DNA of 40,913 bases from Verrucomicrobia bacterium UBA1629 (GTDB lineage Bacteria; Verrucomicrobiota; Kiritimatiellia; RFP12; UBA1067): contig DCMF01000135.1 in NCBI GenBank assembly GCA_002321305.1, positions 1 through 40,913 on the forward strand, written 5' to 3'. The position numbers and the translations under genes were made by a program. Under the pieces are notes generated by a model. The model saw only the letters and a program-made list of their open reading frames with translations. It did not search any database and was not told where the DNA came from. Positions 31,380 through 40,424 of this stretch are shown piece by piece (within the stretch, counting starts at the first letter, position 1; every line of letters starts with the position of its first letter).

Positions 31380-32162
31380 TTACCGCGTCTCGTCTAGCGG
31401 CTCGGGGCGACGCTCGCGAAAGAGGAGCGACGGGTTGCCCTTCAGCTCTTCGGCGAGGTCCTTCAGAGACGACGCGGCCTCGGAGAGGTTCTCCGCCACC
31501 TTCTCGACGTCGCCCTGACAGGTCTCCATCATCGTCTGAACCGTCTGCACCGTCTTCGACATCGACGAGACGGACGAATTGACGTTGCTCCAGACGGCGC
31601 CGAGATCCATCGTGTTGATCTGGTTCATGACGCGCGTCGCCGCGTCCGAGAAGTTGTCCAGCAACGAGATCTTCTGCGGCACGAACGGATGCTGCGGCTT
31701 CCAGGCAAACGTCTCCGCCGGCGTTGCGACCCGGTTGAGGTTGCACTCGATGCGGGAGAGCCCCGTGATGCCGCTCGCCGTGACGGACGCCCGGAGGCCG
31801 CGCTCCTTCACGAGGTAGGCGATCGCGTCCTTCGCCGCAATGCCCTCGTCCTCGAAATAGCCGAGCTTCTTCGGATTGAGCGCCATCAGGATGTAGATGC
31901 GCAGGTTGTCCGCCCCCTTCGCCTCGTACTTGTTGCCGACGAAGTCGATCTCGCGCACCTCGCCGATCTTCACGCCCCTGAAGTTGACGGAGCTGCCGAC
32001 GGAAAGCCCGCTCACCTCGCGGTCGGAATAGGTCTCGACGAAGATCTCGTTCCGCCGCCCCCGCAGGCCTCCGAGGTAGACGAGCGTGACGACCGTCGCC
32101 ACCGCACCGGCGAGAATCGCGAAACCGATGCGGGCGTAGCTTGCGTGATTGTCGTTTGCCAT
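31380..32162 (-). CDS. MlaD/MCE-domain protein (lipid-transport substrate-binding family)
   Basis: A 260-residue inner-membrane-anchored protein. One TM helix near the N-terminus (IGFAILAGAVATVVTLVYL) is followed by an MCE domain (EIFVETYSDREVSGLSVGSS through NFRGVKIGEVREIDFV) and a C-terminal helical/coiled-coil part (SVSSMSKTVQTVQTMMETCQ and VEKVAENLSEAASSLKDLAE). MCE proteins form hexameric rings that move phospholipids between membranes of diderm bacteria. The usual ABC partners MlaE and MlaF are not adjacent. The start at 32162 has GGGAG upstream; the M28 gene ends 44 bases before. Confidence 0.88.
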   Translation of the reverse strand: MANDNHASYARIGFAILAGAVATVVTLVYLGGLRGRRNEIFVETYSDREVSGLSVGSSVNFRGVKIGEVREIDFVGNKYEAKGADNLRIYILMALNPKKLGYFEDEGIAAKDAIAYLVKERGLRASVTASGITGLSRIECNLNRVATPAETFAWKPQHPFVPQKISLLDNFSDAATRVMNQINTMDLGAVWSNVNSSVSSMSKTVQTVQTMMETCQGDVEKVAENLSEAASSLKDLAEELKGNPSLLFRERRPEPLDETR

Positions 32163-32206
32163 GGTCTTCTCCCTTCCTGGTTGTCTGACGGCCCAGACCG
32201 CCACGG

Positions 32207-33058
32207 TCACAGCAGAATGTTGAGCATTTCGGCGACGAGGCGACCGCTCGTCAGGAGCGACGCCTCGGAGATGTTCTCGATCGTGTCCTGCGGCGTGTGC
32301 CAGTAGGCGTTGCCGGGTCCGTAGGAGAAGTCGATGAGGTCAATCGCCTTGAAGCCGCGCGCCAGAAACGCGACGTGGTCGTCCTTCACGAGATCGTCCG
32401 TCAGGCGCACGAGCTTCGGGCTGCCGATGCGCCGCGCCGCGTGGACGGCGATCTTCGCCAGCGCCGGCGTGCCGTTCGCCGGCACGAGAATCGAGAGGTC
32501 CCGGTCGCCGAGCATGTCGAGGCAGATGACGGCCTGAACCTGCCGCCCCGTCTCGGCCAGGTGCGCCGCCGCGCGCTTCGAGCCCCAGAAGCCGTCGTTC
32601 TCGGCATAGCGTTCCATGCACTCCTCGCCGTCCGTCCAGACGAGCATGAGATTGCCCTTCCGCTCCGTCCAGCCCGCAAAGGCGTTGGCGATCCCGACGA
32701 GCAGCCCGCTCGTCGAGGCCCCGTCGTTCGCGCCCGGGCAGTTCGCGCCCGGCTTCGTGTCGTAGTGCGAGACAAGCACGACCCACCGCGCGTCCGGATC
32801 GACCGGACGGAACTCGGCGTAGAGGTTCGTGAAGCTCCTCTCGCCCTTCGGCGTCGCCGCCGTGAACGTGTCGCGGCGGACGTCGGCCCCCGCCGCGCTC
32901 GCGGCGTCCAGCAGGCAGAGGGACGCGAGACGGCTGCGGTGCGTGCCCGCATCGCGCGGCGTGTACTCCTCGACGAGCGCCTTCGCCGTCTCGAACGCGA
33001 GGCGCGCGTCAGCCGGCGTAAACGAAAGCGCCGCCGCCAGAATGAGCGAGAGTCCCAT
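32207..33058 (-). CDS. M28-family protein, glutaminyl-cyclase-like
   Basis: A 283-residue zinc protein with a short export signal (MGLSLILAAALSFTPADA). Zinc and catalytic motifs: SHYDTKPG (H98, D100), GANDGASTSG, TDGEEC, LDMLGDRD and, near the end, DDHVAFLARG and YWHTPQDT. The set and the long FxxDGEE...GSK(R) segment resemble glutaminyl-peptide cyclotransferases, which convert N-terminal Gln to pyroglutamate; a true aminopeptidase activity is the alternative. It starts 2 bases after the parB stop, so the two are coupled. Secreted or periplasmic. Confidence 0.85.
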   Translation of the reverse strand: MGLSLILAAALSFTPADARLAFETAKALVEEYTPRDAGTHRSRLASLCLLDAASAAGADVRRDTFTAATPKGERSFTNLYAEFRPVDPDARWVVLVSHYDTKPGANCPGANDGASTSGLLVGIANAFAGWTERKGNLMLVWTDGEECMERYAENDGFWGSKRAAAHLAETGRQVQAVICLDMLGDRDLSILVPANGTPALAKIAVHAARRIGSPKLVRLTDDLVKDDHVAFLARGFKAIDLIDFSYGPGNAYWHTPQDTIENISEASLLTSGRLVAEMLNILL

Positions 33059-33060
33059 CG

Positions 33061-34026
33061 TCACTCGACCGTCACGCCGATCATGCGGATGATGCGATCC
33101 AGTTCGTCGTTGTCGAAGAAGTCGATCTCGACGACGCCCTTCGTGTGCCGCCCGTTGGCGTGCGAGACGCCCGGCGTCACGCGCACGGCGCAGCCGAGGT
33201 GCTTCTTCAGCCTGTCGACGAGATTGCGGACGTAATGTTCGGGCAGGTCGGGCACGCCCTTCTCCTTCGCCGCGACCGGCGCGTGGAGGCGCGCGACCTT
33301 CTTCTCGAGCGCGCGCACCGTCAGCTGGTCGTTCACGCAGTCGCGCGCGAGCAGCACACGCTCCTTCTCGTCCTCGACCGACAGGAGAACCTTCGCGTGC
33401 CCAACCGAGAGCAGCTGCGTCGCGACGAGCTGCTTGACCTCTTCGGGAAGCTCCAAAAGGCGCGTCGCGTTCGCGACGGTCGCGCGGCCCTTGCCGACCT
33501 TCTCGGCGACCTCGGCCTGCGTCAGGCTGAACCTGTCCTGAAGCGTGCGGTACGAGACGGCCTCCTCGATCGGGTTCAGGTCTTCGCGCTGAAGGTTCTC
33601 CGTCGTCGTCATGACCGCCGCCGTCTGGTCGTCGGCCTCGACGAGCGTGACGCGGATCTTCGCCCACCCCGCGAGCTGGGCCGCGCGGAGACGCCGCTCG
33701 CCCGCGATCAGCTCGTAGCGGCCCTGCGCGTTGCGGCGCACGGTCGGCGGCTGGACGAGGCCGCTGTTCTTCAGCGACTCGGCCAGTTCCTTCAGCTCCT
33801 CCTCGCGGAACTCGCGGCGCGGCTGGTAGGGCGAGCGCTCGATGTCGGCGATCTTCAGCTCCAGCGGCTGGCCGGGGACGGCCGCCGGCGCGGCGCCCAG
33901 AAGCCCGCCCACGCCCGCGCCGCCGAAATCGACGCGGCGGCCGAGGCCGTGCTTGCGCTTATCAGCCGCAACGGGGACCTTCGCGGCCCCCGTTGCTTTC
34001 TTCAGGTAGGGATTTCCCTTGTTCAC
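33061..34026 (-). CDS. parB: Chromosome-partitioning protein ParB
   Basis: A 321-residue ParB that loads on parS sites and slides as a CTP-bound clamp. The N-terminal ParB/Srx domain (ADIERSPYQPRREFREEEL) holds the CTPase motif GERRLRAAQ (109-117) and TTENLQREDLNPIEEA; then an HTH (LTQAEVAEKVGKGRATVANA) and a C-terminal dimer domain ending VEIDFFDNDELDRIIRMI. The GTG start at 34026 follows the surface-protein gene by 14 bases. No parA lies next to it and no parS site was recognised, so whether it is near the origin cannot be told. Confidence 0.95.
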   Translation of the reverse strand: MNKGNPYLKKATGAAKVPVAADKRKHGLGRRVDFGGAGVGGLLGAAPAAVPGQPLELKIADIERSPYQPRREFREEELKELAESLKNSGLVQPPTVRRNAQGRYELIAGERRLRAAQLAGWAKIRVTLVEADDQTAAVMTTTENLQREDLNPIEEAVSYRTLQDRFSLTQAEVAEKVGKGRATVANATRLLELPEEVKQLVATQLLSVGHAKVLLSVEDEKERVLLARDCVNDQLTVRALEKKVARLHAPVAAKEKGVPDLPEHYVRNLVDRLKKHLGCAVRVTPGVSHANGRHTKGVVEIDFFDNDELDRIIRMIGVTVE

Positions 34027-34040
34027 GGTCGCCCCGTCTA

Positions 34041-34745
34041 TCAGAAGTAGGCGTTGACGATCGGCAGGACCTTGATCTTGTTGTCAAGGATGATGTTCAC
34101 GAGGCCGATCTGGAAGCCCCACGGGCACTCGCGCGCAAAGTTGACGAGGCCGATCTGGCAGCCGTGCAGCTCGTCCGCGAAGTTGAAGCAGCCGACTTCG
34201 AGGCCGTAGGCGACCTTGGCGATGTTGCCGCCGATGGCAAGGTTCGCGCCGTAGGTCTGGGCCGTCGTGAAGCTGACGAGGCCGACGATCTGGACGCCCC
34301 AGAAGTTGGCCTGCTGGTAGGCGCCGATGAACTCGACGTCAACGCCCCACATCTCGCCCTCGCGGTAGGCGAAGCCGCCCATGTCACAGCCGTACGTCTC
34401 CTGGAAGGAGATGTTCGCGCCAAGCGTCGTGCGGATGCCGTAGATGTCCTTCGCGTTCCAGTTGCAGAGGCCGGAAACCTGCCAGCCCATCAGGTCTTCG
34501 CGCGTCGTCATCGCAAGGCCGCCGATGCCGAGGCCGTACATCTTCGGCGCGTCGGAGTAGAAGACGTTGAGGTCAAGGCCGAACACGTCCCAGCGCGCAA
34601 GCCCCCACGGGAGCTGAACCGGCGAGGCCAGGCCGATGGCGACCGGCGTCCAGCCGATGGCGCCCTCCTCTTCCCCTTCCGCAAAAGCGGGCACCGTCGC
34701 GGTCAGCGCGAGGGCCATGACACCGAACTTGATGGACTTCTTCAT
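34041..34745 (-). CDS. Exported surface protein with GxQIGLVN-type repeats
   Basis: A 234-residue protein with a clear signal peptide (MKKSIKFGVMALALTATVPAFA). The body is made of degenerate beta repeats of about 15-20 residues ending in motifs such as GVQIVGLVSF, GCQIGLVNF and GFQIGLVNI. This is the pattern of the LA_2272-type surface repeat family. Function unknown; an outer-membrane or cell-surface location is likely. It has its own promoter (34790-34818) and an AGGAG before the ATG, and seems to head a transcript with parB, the M28 gene and mlaD. Confidence 0.8.
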   Translation of the reverse strand: MKKSIKFGVMALALTATVPAFAEGEEEGAIGWTPVAIGLASPVQLPWGLARWDVFGLDLNVFYSDAPKMYGLGIGGLAMTTREDLMGWQVSGLCNWNAKDIYGIRTTLGANISFQETYGCDMGGFAYREGEMWGVDVEFIGAYQQANFWGVQIVGLVSFTTAQTYGANLAIGGNIAKVAYGLEVGCFNFADELHGCQIGLVNFARECPWGFQIGLVNIILDNKIKVLPIVNAYF

Positions 34746-34789
34746 TTGTTTTTTTGACTCCTCTGTCTGTGAAAAGAAAATTTGCGCGT

Positions 34790-34818
34790 ATTTTACACTT
34801 TCGCCGCCGACCCGTCAA
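34790..34818 (-). promoter_or_regulatory. Sigma70 promoter for the surface protein-parB group
   Basis: TTGACG (34818-34813), 17-bp spacer, TAAAAT (34795-34790), minus strand, lying inside the last codons of pssA. The -35 forms the loop of a CGACCC/GGGTCG hairpin (34808-34824). Confidence 0.75.
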
Positions 34819-35673
34819 GGGTCGCCGCCTCTTTTTCGCACTTCTCGCGGATGCGCAGGAAAAGCCAGCCCGTCACGGGAACCGTGAAGATGTAGAGGAT
34901 GCCGAGCGAGCCGATCGCGAGCCAGAAGTTCGAGACGAGGAACGCGACGAGCAGCAGAAGCCCCGCGAGGACGAACGGCAGCTTTCGCCGGGGGACGTGC
35001 AGGTGCTTGAGCGAGATCGTCGGCAGGCGCGAGGCCATGAGCGACCCGACGAACAGCAGCATGAAGACGCCCGTCCACGGGTTCTGCAGCGCCGTCGCCA
35101 GCGCCGGGGACAGGCCCTTCGCGTCGAGCGCGAGCGACAGGATGGCGGGCGACAGCAGCATCCAGCAGCCGCCCGGCGCCGGCACGCCCGTGAAGAAGTG
35201 CGTCCAGTACGGCGCGGTCTCCTGCTCCAGCATCGTGTTGAAGCGCGCAAGCCGGAAGCAGTCGCACATCGCGTAGTAGAGCGCGCAGCCCAGCACGATG
35301 CGGATGAACGGCCGCGCGACGACCGAGCCGTCCGCCAGCGTATGGTCCGGACCGCCCGTCATCCAGAAGTACATGAACATCGCCGGCGCGACGCCGAAGT
35401 TCACGAAGTCGGCGAGCGAGTCGAGCTCGGCGCCGAGCTTGGAGCTCGCGTTCAGGAGCCGCGCGATCCGCCCGTCCATCCCGTCGCAGATGCAGGCGAC
35501 GAGCAGCGCCCACAGGGCCGGCAGGAACCGGCCCTCGGACGACAGCGAGATCGACGTGATGCCCGCGCACGCCGCGAGCGACGTCACGAGGTTCGGGACG
35601 ATCGCGCGCAGCGGCACGCGATCCGGCCGCGCCGCACGCGGACGGCGGCGGCGACCTCTGAAGCGGAAGCGGC

Positions 35674-35677
<4 letters not shown>
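34793..35677 (-). CDS. pssA: CDP-diacylglycerol-serine O-phosphatidyltransferase
   Basis: A polytopic membrane enzyme of 294 residues that makes phosphatidylserine. The CDP-alcohol phosphotransferase motif is complete: CDGMDGRIAR, then GAELDSLAD (D-G-AR-G-D-D pattern). Several hydrophobic helices follow. The very basic N-terminus (MSRFRFRGRRRRPRAARPDR) is unusual but open. Its ATG at 35677 overlaps the infC stop (ATGA), so it is coupled to a translation-factor gene rather than to psd. plsY elsewhere in the window serves the same phospholipid pathway. Confidence 0.93.
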
Positions 35678-36267
<590 letters not shown>

Positions 36268-36270
<3 letters not shown>

Positions 36271-36280
36271 AACCCACCTC
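36268..36280 (-). promoter_or_regulatory. Shine-Dalgarno and AUC start codon of infC
   Basis: GAGGTGG (36280-36274), three bases (GTT), then ATC (36270-36268), minus strand. The rare codon would make infC translation sensitive to IF-3 level, an autoregulatory design known from other bacteria. Confidence 0.8.
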
Positions 36281-36304
36281 TTTTATTTGGTTGAAGATTT
36301 GCGT

Positions 36305-36334
36305 ATTCTACCACATTTCGCGGACAAAAGGCAA
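36305..36334 (-). promoter_or_regulatory. Sigma70 promoter for infC-pssA
   Basis: TTGCCT (36334-36329), 18-bp spacer, TAGAAT (36310-36305), minus strand. The leader to the ATC start is about 28 bases, too short for a ribosomal-protein style leader. Confidence 0.65.
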
Positions 36335-36343
36335 GCCCGCCGC

Positions 36344-36979
36344 TCACCTCAGCGCCGAGAGGATCGCCTCCGGCGTGATGGGCTGGCCCTTCGCGCGCAG
36401 GACGACGAGGCGCGTGATGAGCGCCGACTCGAAGTCCGAGAGGCACACGCCGTCCTTGCGGTCCTGCAGGATGCGCAGGAGGTCGTTCGCCGTCAGCTTG
36501 TACCGCGTCTCCTTGCGCGGCACGAAGAGATCCGTGAACTTCATCGCCAGGAACGTCAGCGGCGTCAGGGCCTTCGCCATGACCTCGTAGGCGTCCGCGA
36601 GCCGCAGGATGCGCCGGAGCGGGCGCGCCGCGCAGAGCAGCTTCGGCATGAACTCGGAGGTGTAGAGCACCGTGAACGCCGCGAGGAAGCTCCAGACCGC
36701 GCGCCCCGTCGCGCTCTCGCCGAAGAGCCGCACCGACAGCGCCGCCGTCGCCGCCGAGTAGGTGACGTTCGCGAGGTTGTTGCCGATGAGGATCGTCGTC
36801 GTCGTGCGCCCCATGTCCTGCAGCGCGCGCTGCACCTTCTTCGCCTTGCGCCCGCCCTCGTGCGCGAGGTGCAGGATGCGCTCGCGGCTCACGGAGAGGA
36901 AGCCCGTCTCCGCGCCCGAGCAGAACGCCGACCCCGCGAGCGCGAGCAGCGCGACCACAGCCAGCAGGAACACCGTCAT
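36344..36979 (-). CDS. CNNM (DUF21) transmembrane-domain protein without CBS or CorC domains
   Basis: A 211-residue protein made of the CNNM membrane domain: MTVFLLAVVALLALAGSAFC, SGAETGFLSVSRERILHLA, TILIGNNLANVTYSAA and VLYTSEFMPKLL. The CBS pair and CorC_HlyC domain of complete family members are absent; only a short soluble tail follows. It overlaps its full-length paralogue upstream by ATGA (36979-36976), so the two are co-translated. Such domains are linked to Mg/Co efflux in the family; for this short form the role is inference. The gene stops just before the infC promoter. Confidence 0.82.
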   Translation of the reverse strand: MTVFLLAVVALLALAGSAFCSGAETGFLSVSRERILHLAHEGGRKAKKVQRALQDMGRTTTTILIGNNLANVTYSAATAALSVRLFGESATGRAVWSFLAAFTVLYTSEFMPKLLCAARPLRRILRLADAYEVMAKALTPLTFLAMKFTDLFVPRKETRYKLTANDLLRILQDRKDGVCLSDFESALITRLVVLRAKGQPITPEAILSALR

Positions 36980-38232
36980 GCGTCGTCCTCCTCCGTCCGC
37001 TCGACGGCCTCGTCGGTCTCCGCGAGAATCGCCGCGTCGTCGTCCTCCGTCTCGCGCGAGAGGACTTCGAGCCGCACGAGCGTGACGCGGCGGTGGCGCC
37101 GCTTGAGGACGGTCGCGCGGCAGCCGTCCGCCTCGATCTCCTGCCCGACGTGCGGGATGCGCTCGGCATGGAACTGCACCCAGCCGGAGAGCCGGTCGGC
37201 GTCCTCCGCCTCCAGCTCGACGTCGAGCGCGCGGTTGATCTCGTCCAGCGACGCGCGCGCGTCGATCTCCCAGACGTTCGGGCCCTTCTTCACGACCTGC
37301 GGCTCCTCGTTCGCGGACGTGCCGAAGACGCCGGGCCCGACGATCAGCTCCAGGATGTCGTTCGGCGTGATGATGCCGGCCGTGCCGCCGTACTCGTCCA
37401 GCACGACCGCGAGCGGCTTGCCGCTCTTCGCGAAGGTGACGAGCAGGTCGTCGAGCGTGACGGTCTCCGGCACGAAGAGCGCGTCCTCGACCGCGCCCGT
37501 CTCGCGCACGAGCACGCCCTCGATCGCGTCGGGCGTCATCCTGTAGACGGGCAGGTAGTGGTGCTTCGCCGTGCGGGCGAACGCGGCGCGCGCCGCCGCG
37601 TCGCCGCGCGTCAGGTCGAAGCCCTCGATGTCCACGCGCGGCGTCATCTCGTCGTTCGCCGAAAGCTCGGAGAGCCGCAGCACGCCCTCGACCATCTCGG
37701 AATCCTTCGCGGACACCTCGCCGCGCTCGACGGCGGTCTCCAGGACGGAGATCAGCTCCTCGTCCGACAGGGCGCGGCGTTCGCGCTCGAGCGCCGGGCC
37801 GAACGCGCGCGAGGTGAAGCGCAGGACGACGTTGAACGGCGTGAGGACCCGCCGCCAGAACCCCAGCAGCACGGCGTAGTGCGGCGCGAGCGGCTCGGCG
37901 AACTTGAGCGCGAGGCGCTTCGGCGTGATCTCGCCGAAGACGAGCAGGACGACCGTCATCGCCGGGACGGCGAGCCACGCCGAGCCGGGGATCCACCGCG
38001 CGAAGAGGCGGTAGCCGAGCGTCGCGATCGCGAAGTTGACGAACGTGTTGCCGACGAGGAGCGTGGAGAAGAGGATCGCCTTGTCGGCAAGCGCGCCGGC
38101 GATCAGGCGGTCGGCCTTCGCGCTCCGCGCCTTGATCCGCGCGCGCTGCGCGCCCGTCAGGGAGAACAGGACGGTCTCGGCGCTCGAGAAGAACGCCGAG
38201 AGGACGAGGAGGATGGCAAGAAGGGCTATCAT
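36976..38232 (-). CDS. CNNM/CorC-family membrane protein with CBS pair
   Basis: A 418-residue protein of the HlyC/CorC-CNNM family (magnesium/cobalt export). Layout: CNNM membrane domain (about 1-165; LSAFFSSAETVLFSLTGAQR, GNTFVNFAIATLGYRLF, VLLVFGEITPKRLAL), CBS pair (about 185-310; NDEMTPRVDIEGF, GKPLAVVLDEYGGTAGIITP) and CorC_HlyC domain (about 325-405; LSGWVQFHAERIPHVGQEIE). It ends in an acidic tail. It follows the MATE gene by 7 bases and overlaps the short CNNM paralogue downstream. Confidence 0.92.
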   Translation of the reverse strand: MIALLAILLVLSAFFSSAETVLFSLTGAQRARIKARSAKADRLIAGALADKAILFSTLLVGNTFVNFAIATLGYRLFARWIPGSAWLAVPAMTVVLLVFGEITPKRLALKFAEPLAPHYAVLLGFWRRVLTPFNVVLRFTSRAFGPALERERRALSDEELISVLETAVERGEVSAKDSEMVEGVLRLSELSANDEMTPRVDIEGFDLTRGDAAARAAFARTAKHHYLPVYRMTPDAIEGVLVRETGAVEDALFVPETVTLDDLLVTFAKSGKPLAVVLDEYGGTAGIITPNDILELIVGPGVFGTSANEEPQVVKKGPNVWEIDARASLDEINRALDVELEAEDADRLSGWVQFHAERIPHVGQEIEADGCRATVLKRRHRRVTLVRLEVLSRETEDDDAAILAETDEAVERTEEDDA

Positions 38233-38239
38233 GTGTTGA

Positions 38240-39595
38240 CTAGACGAGCTTGATCCGCCGCCATGCGCCGAGCCGCCAGCGGACGAGCGAGCCGACGCTG
38301 ATGACGACGACGTAGACGATCATCGTGCCCCACAGCGCCGGCATCGTGCCGTGGAAGCGGCGCACGAGGAAGACGAGCGGCAGCCAGAGGCAGAAGGCGT
38401 TCAGGAGCATCCACCCCATCACGAACCGCGTGTCTCCCGCGCCCTTCAGCGCGCCGGAGAGGATGATGTCCGCCGCGTCGAAGAGCATCCACGCCGACAT
38501 GAGGCAGAGCAGCGTCGTGCCGAGCGAGCGGAAGGCCGCCGGGTCCGTCAGGTCTGGCGAGGCGTAGAGCGCGAGGATGGGGTTCCTGAACGCCAGCACG
38601 CCGAGGCACGCGGCGAGCGTGAAGCCGAGGCCGAGCGCCATCGTGCGCCGCAGCGCCGCAGACGCCGCCGCGTCGTCGCCGCGCCCGCGCGCCTGGCCGA
38701 CGAGCGTCTGCGCGCCGAGCGCAAACCCCGTCATCGGCGCGAAGATGAGGTAGTTCACCGTGAAGCAGGCGTTCGACGCGGCGAACGCCTCGCCGCCGAC
38801 CTCGCCCGTCACGAAGACGAAGATCGTGAACGACAGCATGTTCAGCACCTCGTAGCCGCCCGCCGGGATGCCGAAGCGCAGCAGCCGGACGGCCAGGGCG
38901 CGGACGCTCGGCAGCCGCAGGCGCCGCCACGCCCCCGCCCGGCGGAGGACGGCCGACAGGACGAGGCACTGCACGGCCAGCGCCGCGACCGTCGCCCACG
39001 CCGCGCCGGCGATGCCCTGCGGCGCGAGCGCGAACCGCCGCCCGCAGAGCGTGACGTCAAAGCCGAAGATCAGGACCGGATCCAGCGCGACGTTGAGCGC
39101 GTTGCCGGCGAGGTTGACCCAGAAGACGAGCCGCGTCCGGCCCCGGCCCGTCAGGTAGGAGATCGCCGCCATCTGAAGGTAGACGAAGACCGAGCCGAAC
39201 ATCTGGATGTCGAAATACGTCCGCTCCAGCGCAGCCAGCGCCGGCGTGGCCGCCGTCCGGCTCAGGATCCAGTCGCCCAGGAACGTCACGGGCAGCGTCG
39301 GAACGAGCGAGAGGGCCGCCACGAGAATCGCCGCCGCAAGGCTCTGGCGGCACCCTTCCGCGTCCCGCGCGCCGTGGTACTGCGCGACGAAGACGCCGGA
39401 ATAGCCGACGACGGACTGGAAGAACGACAGGAAGACCCAGGCCAGCGTCGTCGCGGGCAGCACGGCCTCCAGCGCCTCGACCGAGTGGCGCGCGAGAAAG
39501 GCGCGGTCGACGGACTGCATGAGCGCCGTGTTGACCATGCCGAGGGCGAGCGGCCAGACGAGCTTCAGGATCTCAAGATAGGGTTTCAGCGCCAT
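38240..39595 (-). CDS. MATE-family multidrug/organic-cation exporter
   Basis: A 12-helix membrane protein of 451 residues. The helix 1 segment LEILKLVWPLALGMVNTALM, then VDRAFLARHSVEAL, TGRGRTRLVFWVNLAGNALN and GALKGAGDTRFVMGW are typical of MATE exporters. I start it at the ATG at 39595 (MALKPYLEILK): the longer versions beginning at 39637 or 39610 would lie in or upstream of the promoter's -10 box. Only about 6 bases of leader would remain and no Shine-Dalgarno is seen. Substrate unknown. Confidence 0.92.
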   Translation of the reverse strand: MALKPYLEILKLVWPLALGMVNTALMQSVDRAFLARHSVEALEAVLPATTLAWVFLSFFQSVVGYSGVFVAQYHGARDAEGCRQSLAAAILVAALSLVPTLPVTFLGDWILSRTAATPALAALERTYFDIQMFGSVFVYLQMAAISYLTGRGRTRLVFWVNLAGNALNVALDPVLIFGFDVTLCGRRFALAPQGIAGAAWATVAALAVQCLVLSAVLRRAGAWRRLRLPSVRALAVRLLRFGIPAGGYEVLNMLSFTIFVFVTGEVGGEAFAASNACFTVNYLIFAPMTGFALGAQTLVGQARGRGDDAAASAALRRTMALGLGFTLAACLGVLAFRNPILALYASPDLTDPAAFRSLGTTLLCLMSAWMLFDAADIILSGALKGAGDTRFVMGWMLLNAFCLWLPLVFLVRRFHGTMPALWGTMIVYVVVISVGSLVRWRLGAWRRIKLV

Positions 39596-39608
39596 ATTTG
39601 AGGCGGGC

Positions 39609-39637
39609 ATTATAGTCTTTTCCCGCGCGCAGGTCAA
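39609..39637 (-). promoter_or_regulatory. Consensus promoter for the MATE-CNNM group
   Basis: TTGACC (39637-39632), 17-bp spacer, TATAAT (39614-39609), minus strand. The ABC ATPase stop codon lies inside the -35 box, and the -35 lies in the loop of a CCCGCGC/GCGCGGG inverted repeat (39622-39644). Confidence 0.8.
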
Positions 39638-39644
39638 GCGCGGG
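39622..39644. repeat. Inverted repeat around the MATE -35 box
   Basis: CCCGCGC and GCGCGGG form a perfect 7-bp stem with a 9-base loop. It could act as a weak terminator for the ABC gene, but no U-tract follows on the minus strand. Confidence 0.5.
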
Positions 39645-40416
39645 GGAGGCGCGGAACGGCGGCGATCAGGTCACGTGCGTATGCCGTCTGCGGCGTCTTC
39701 AGGACGCTTGCGGTGGCCCCCTCCTCGACGACCTTTCCGCTCCGCATCACAAGGATGCGGTGCGCAACGTGCTGCACGACGCCGAGGTCGTGCGTGATGA
39801 ACAGCAGCGACAGCGACAGGCGCCGCTTGAGGGCCTCCAGCAGGTCCAGCACCGTCGCGCGGATGGAGATGTCGAGCGCGCTCACCGCCTCGTCGCAGAT
39901 GAGAAGCTCGGGGCGCGAAGCCAACGCCCGCGCAATGCAGATGCGCTGGCGCTGCCCGCCGGAGAACTCGTGCGGATACCGGTCGAGCGCATCCGCGCCC
40001 AGCCCCACCATCTCCAGCAGTTCCGGCGTCGTGAAGGCGTCCGTGCGGTTCACGCGCAGCACTTCGCCGATCGTCGCGCGCACCGTCAGGCGCGGATTGA
40101 GCGAGCCGAGCGGATCCTGGAAGACCATCGCGACGCGCCCGCGCAGGCGAACCGCGCCGCCCGTCGCCTCCTGGAGCCCCGCAACCACGCGCGCGACCGT
40201 CGACTTGCCGCTGCCCGACTCGCCGACGACACCAAGCGTCTCGCCGCGCTTCAGGACGAACGACACGCCATCGACGGCCTTCACGTGTCCGACTGTCCGC
40301 GAAAAGACGCCCTTCCGGATGGGGAACCACACCTTCAGGTTCTGCACGTCCAAGATCGCATCGCCATCGATCGTTCCGCCAGTTCTCAACTGCGCCCTTT
40401 CCTTCCCGCTCTTCAT
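39634..40416 (-). CDS. Oligopeptide/dipeptide-type ABC transporter ATPase (DppF/OppF-like), orphan
   Basis: A 260-residue ATPase: Walker A GESGSGKST (K71), Q-loop VFQDPLGSLNP, signature FSGGQRQRICIARAL (about 150-164), Walker B LLICDEAVSALD and the switch FITHDLGVV. VWFPIRKGVFSRTVGHVKAV is typical of DppF/OppF and NikE-like subunits. The tail TPQTAYARDLIAAVP matches the HPYTRALL region, but the protein is short, lacking much of the C-terminal oligopeptide domain. No permease or binding protein is adjacent. The ATG at 40416 lies 8 bases after a -10 box, so the mRNA may be leaderless; a TTG further in with a purine-rich upstream is the alternative. Confidence 0.9.
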   Translation of the reverse strand: MKSGKERAQLRTGGTIDGDAILDVQNLKVWFPIRKGVFSRTVGHVKAVDGVSFVLKRGETLGVVGESGSGKSTVARVVAGLQEATGGAVRLRGRVAMVFQDPLGSLNPRLTVRATIGEVLRVNRTDAFTTPELLEMVGLGADALDRYPHEFSGGQRQRICIARALASRPELLICDEAVSALDISIRATVLDLLEALKRRLSLSLLFITHDLGVVQHVAHRILVMRSGKVVEEGATASVLKTPQTAYARDLIAAVPRLPRA

Positions 40417-40424
40417 GATGCCGT

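Noticed and set aside
33061..34026. parS site near parB
   Set aside because: No sequence close to the TGTTTCACGTGAAACA consensus was found in or around the gene.
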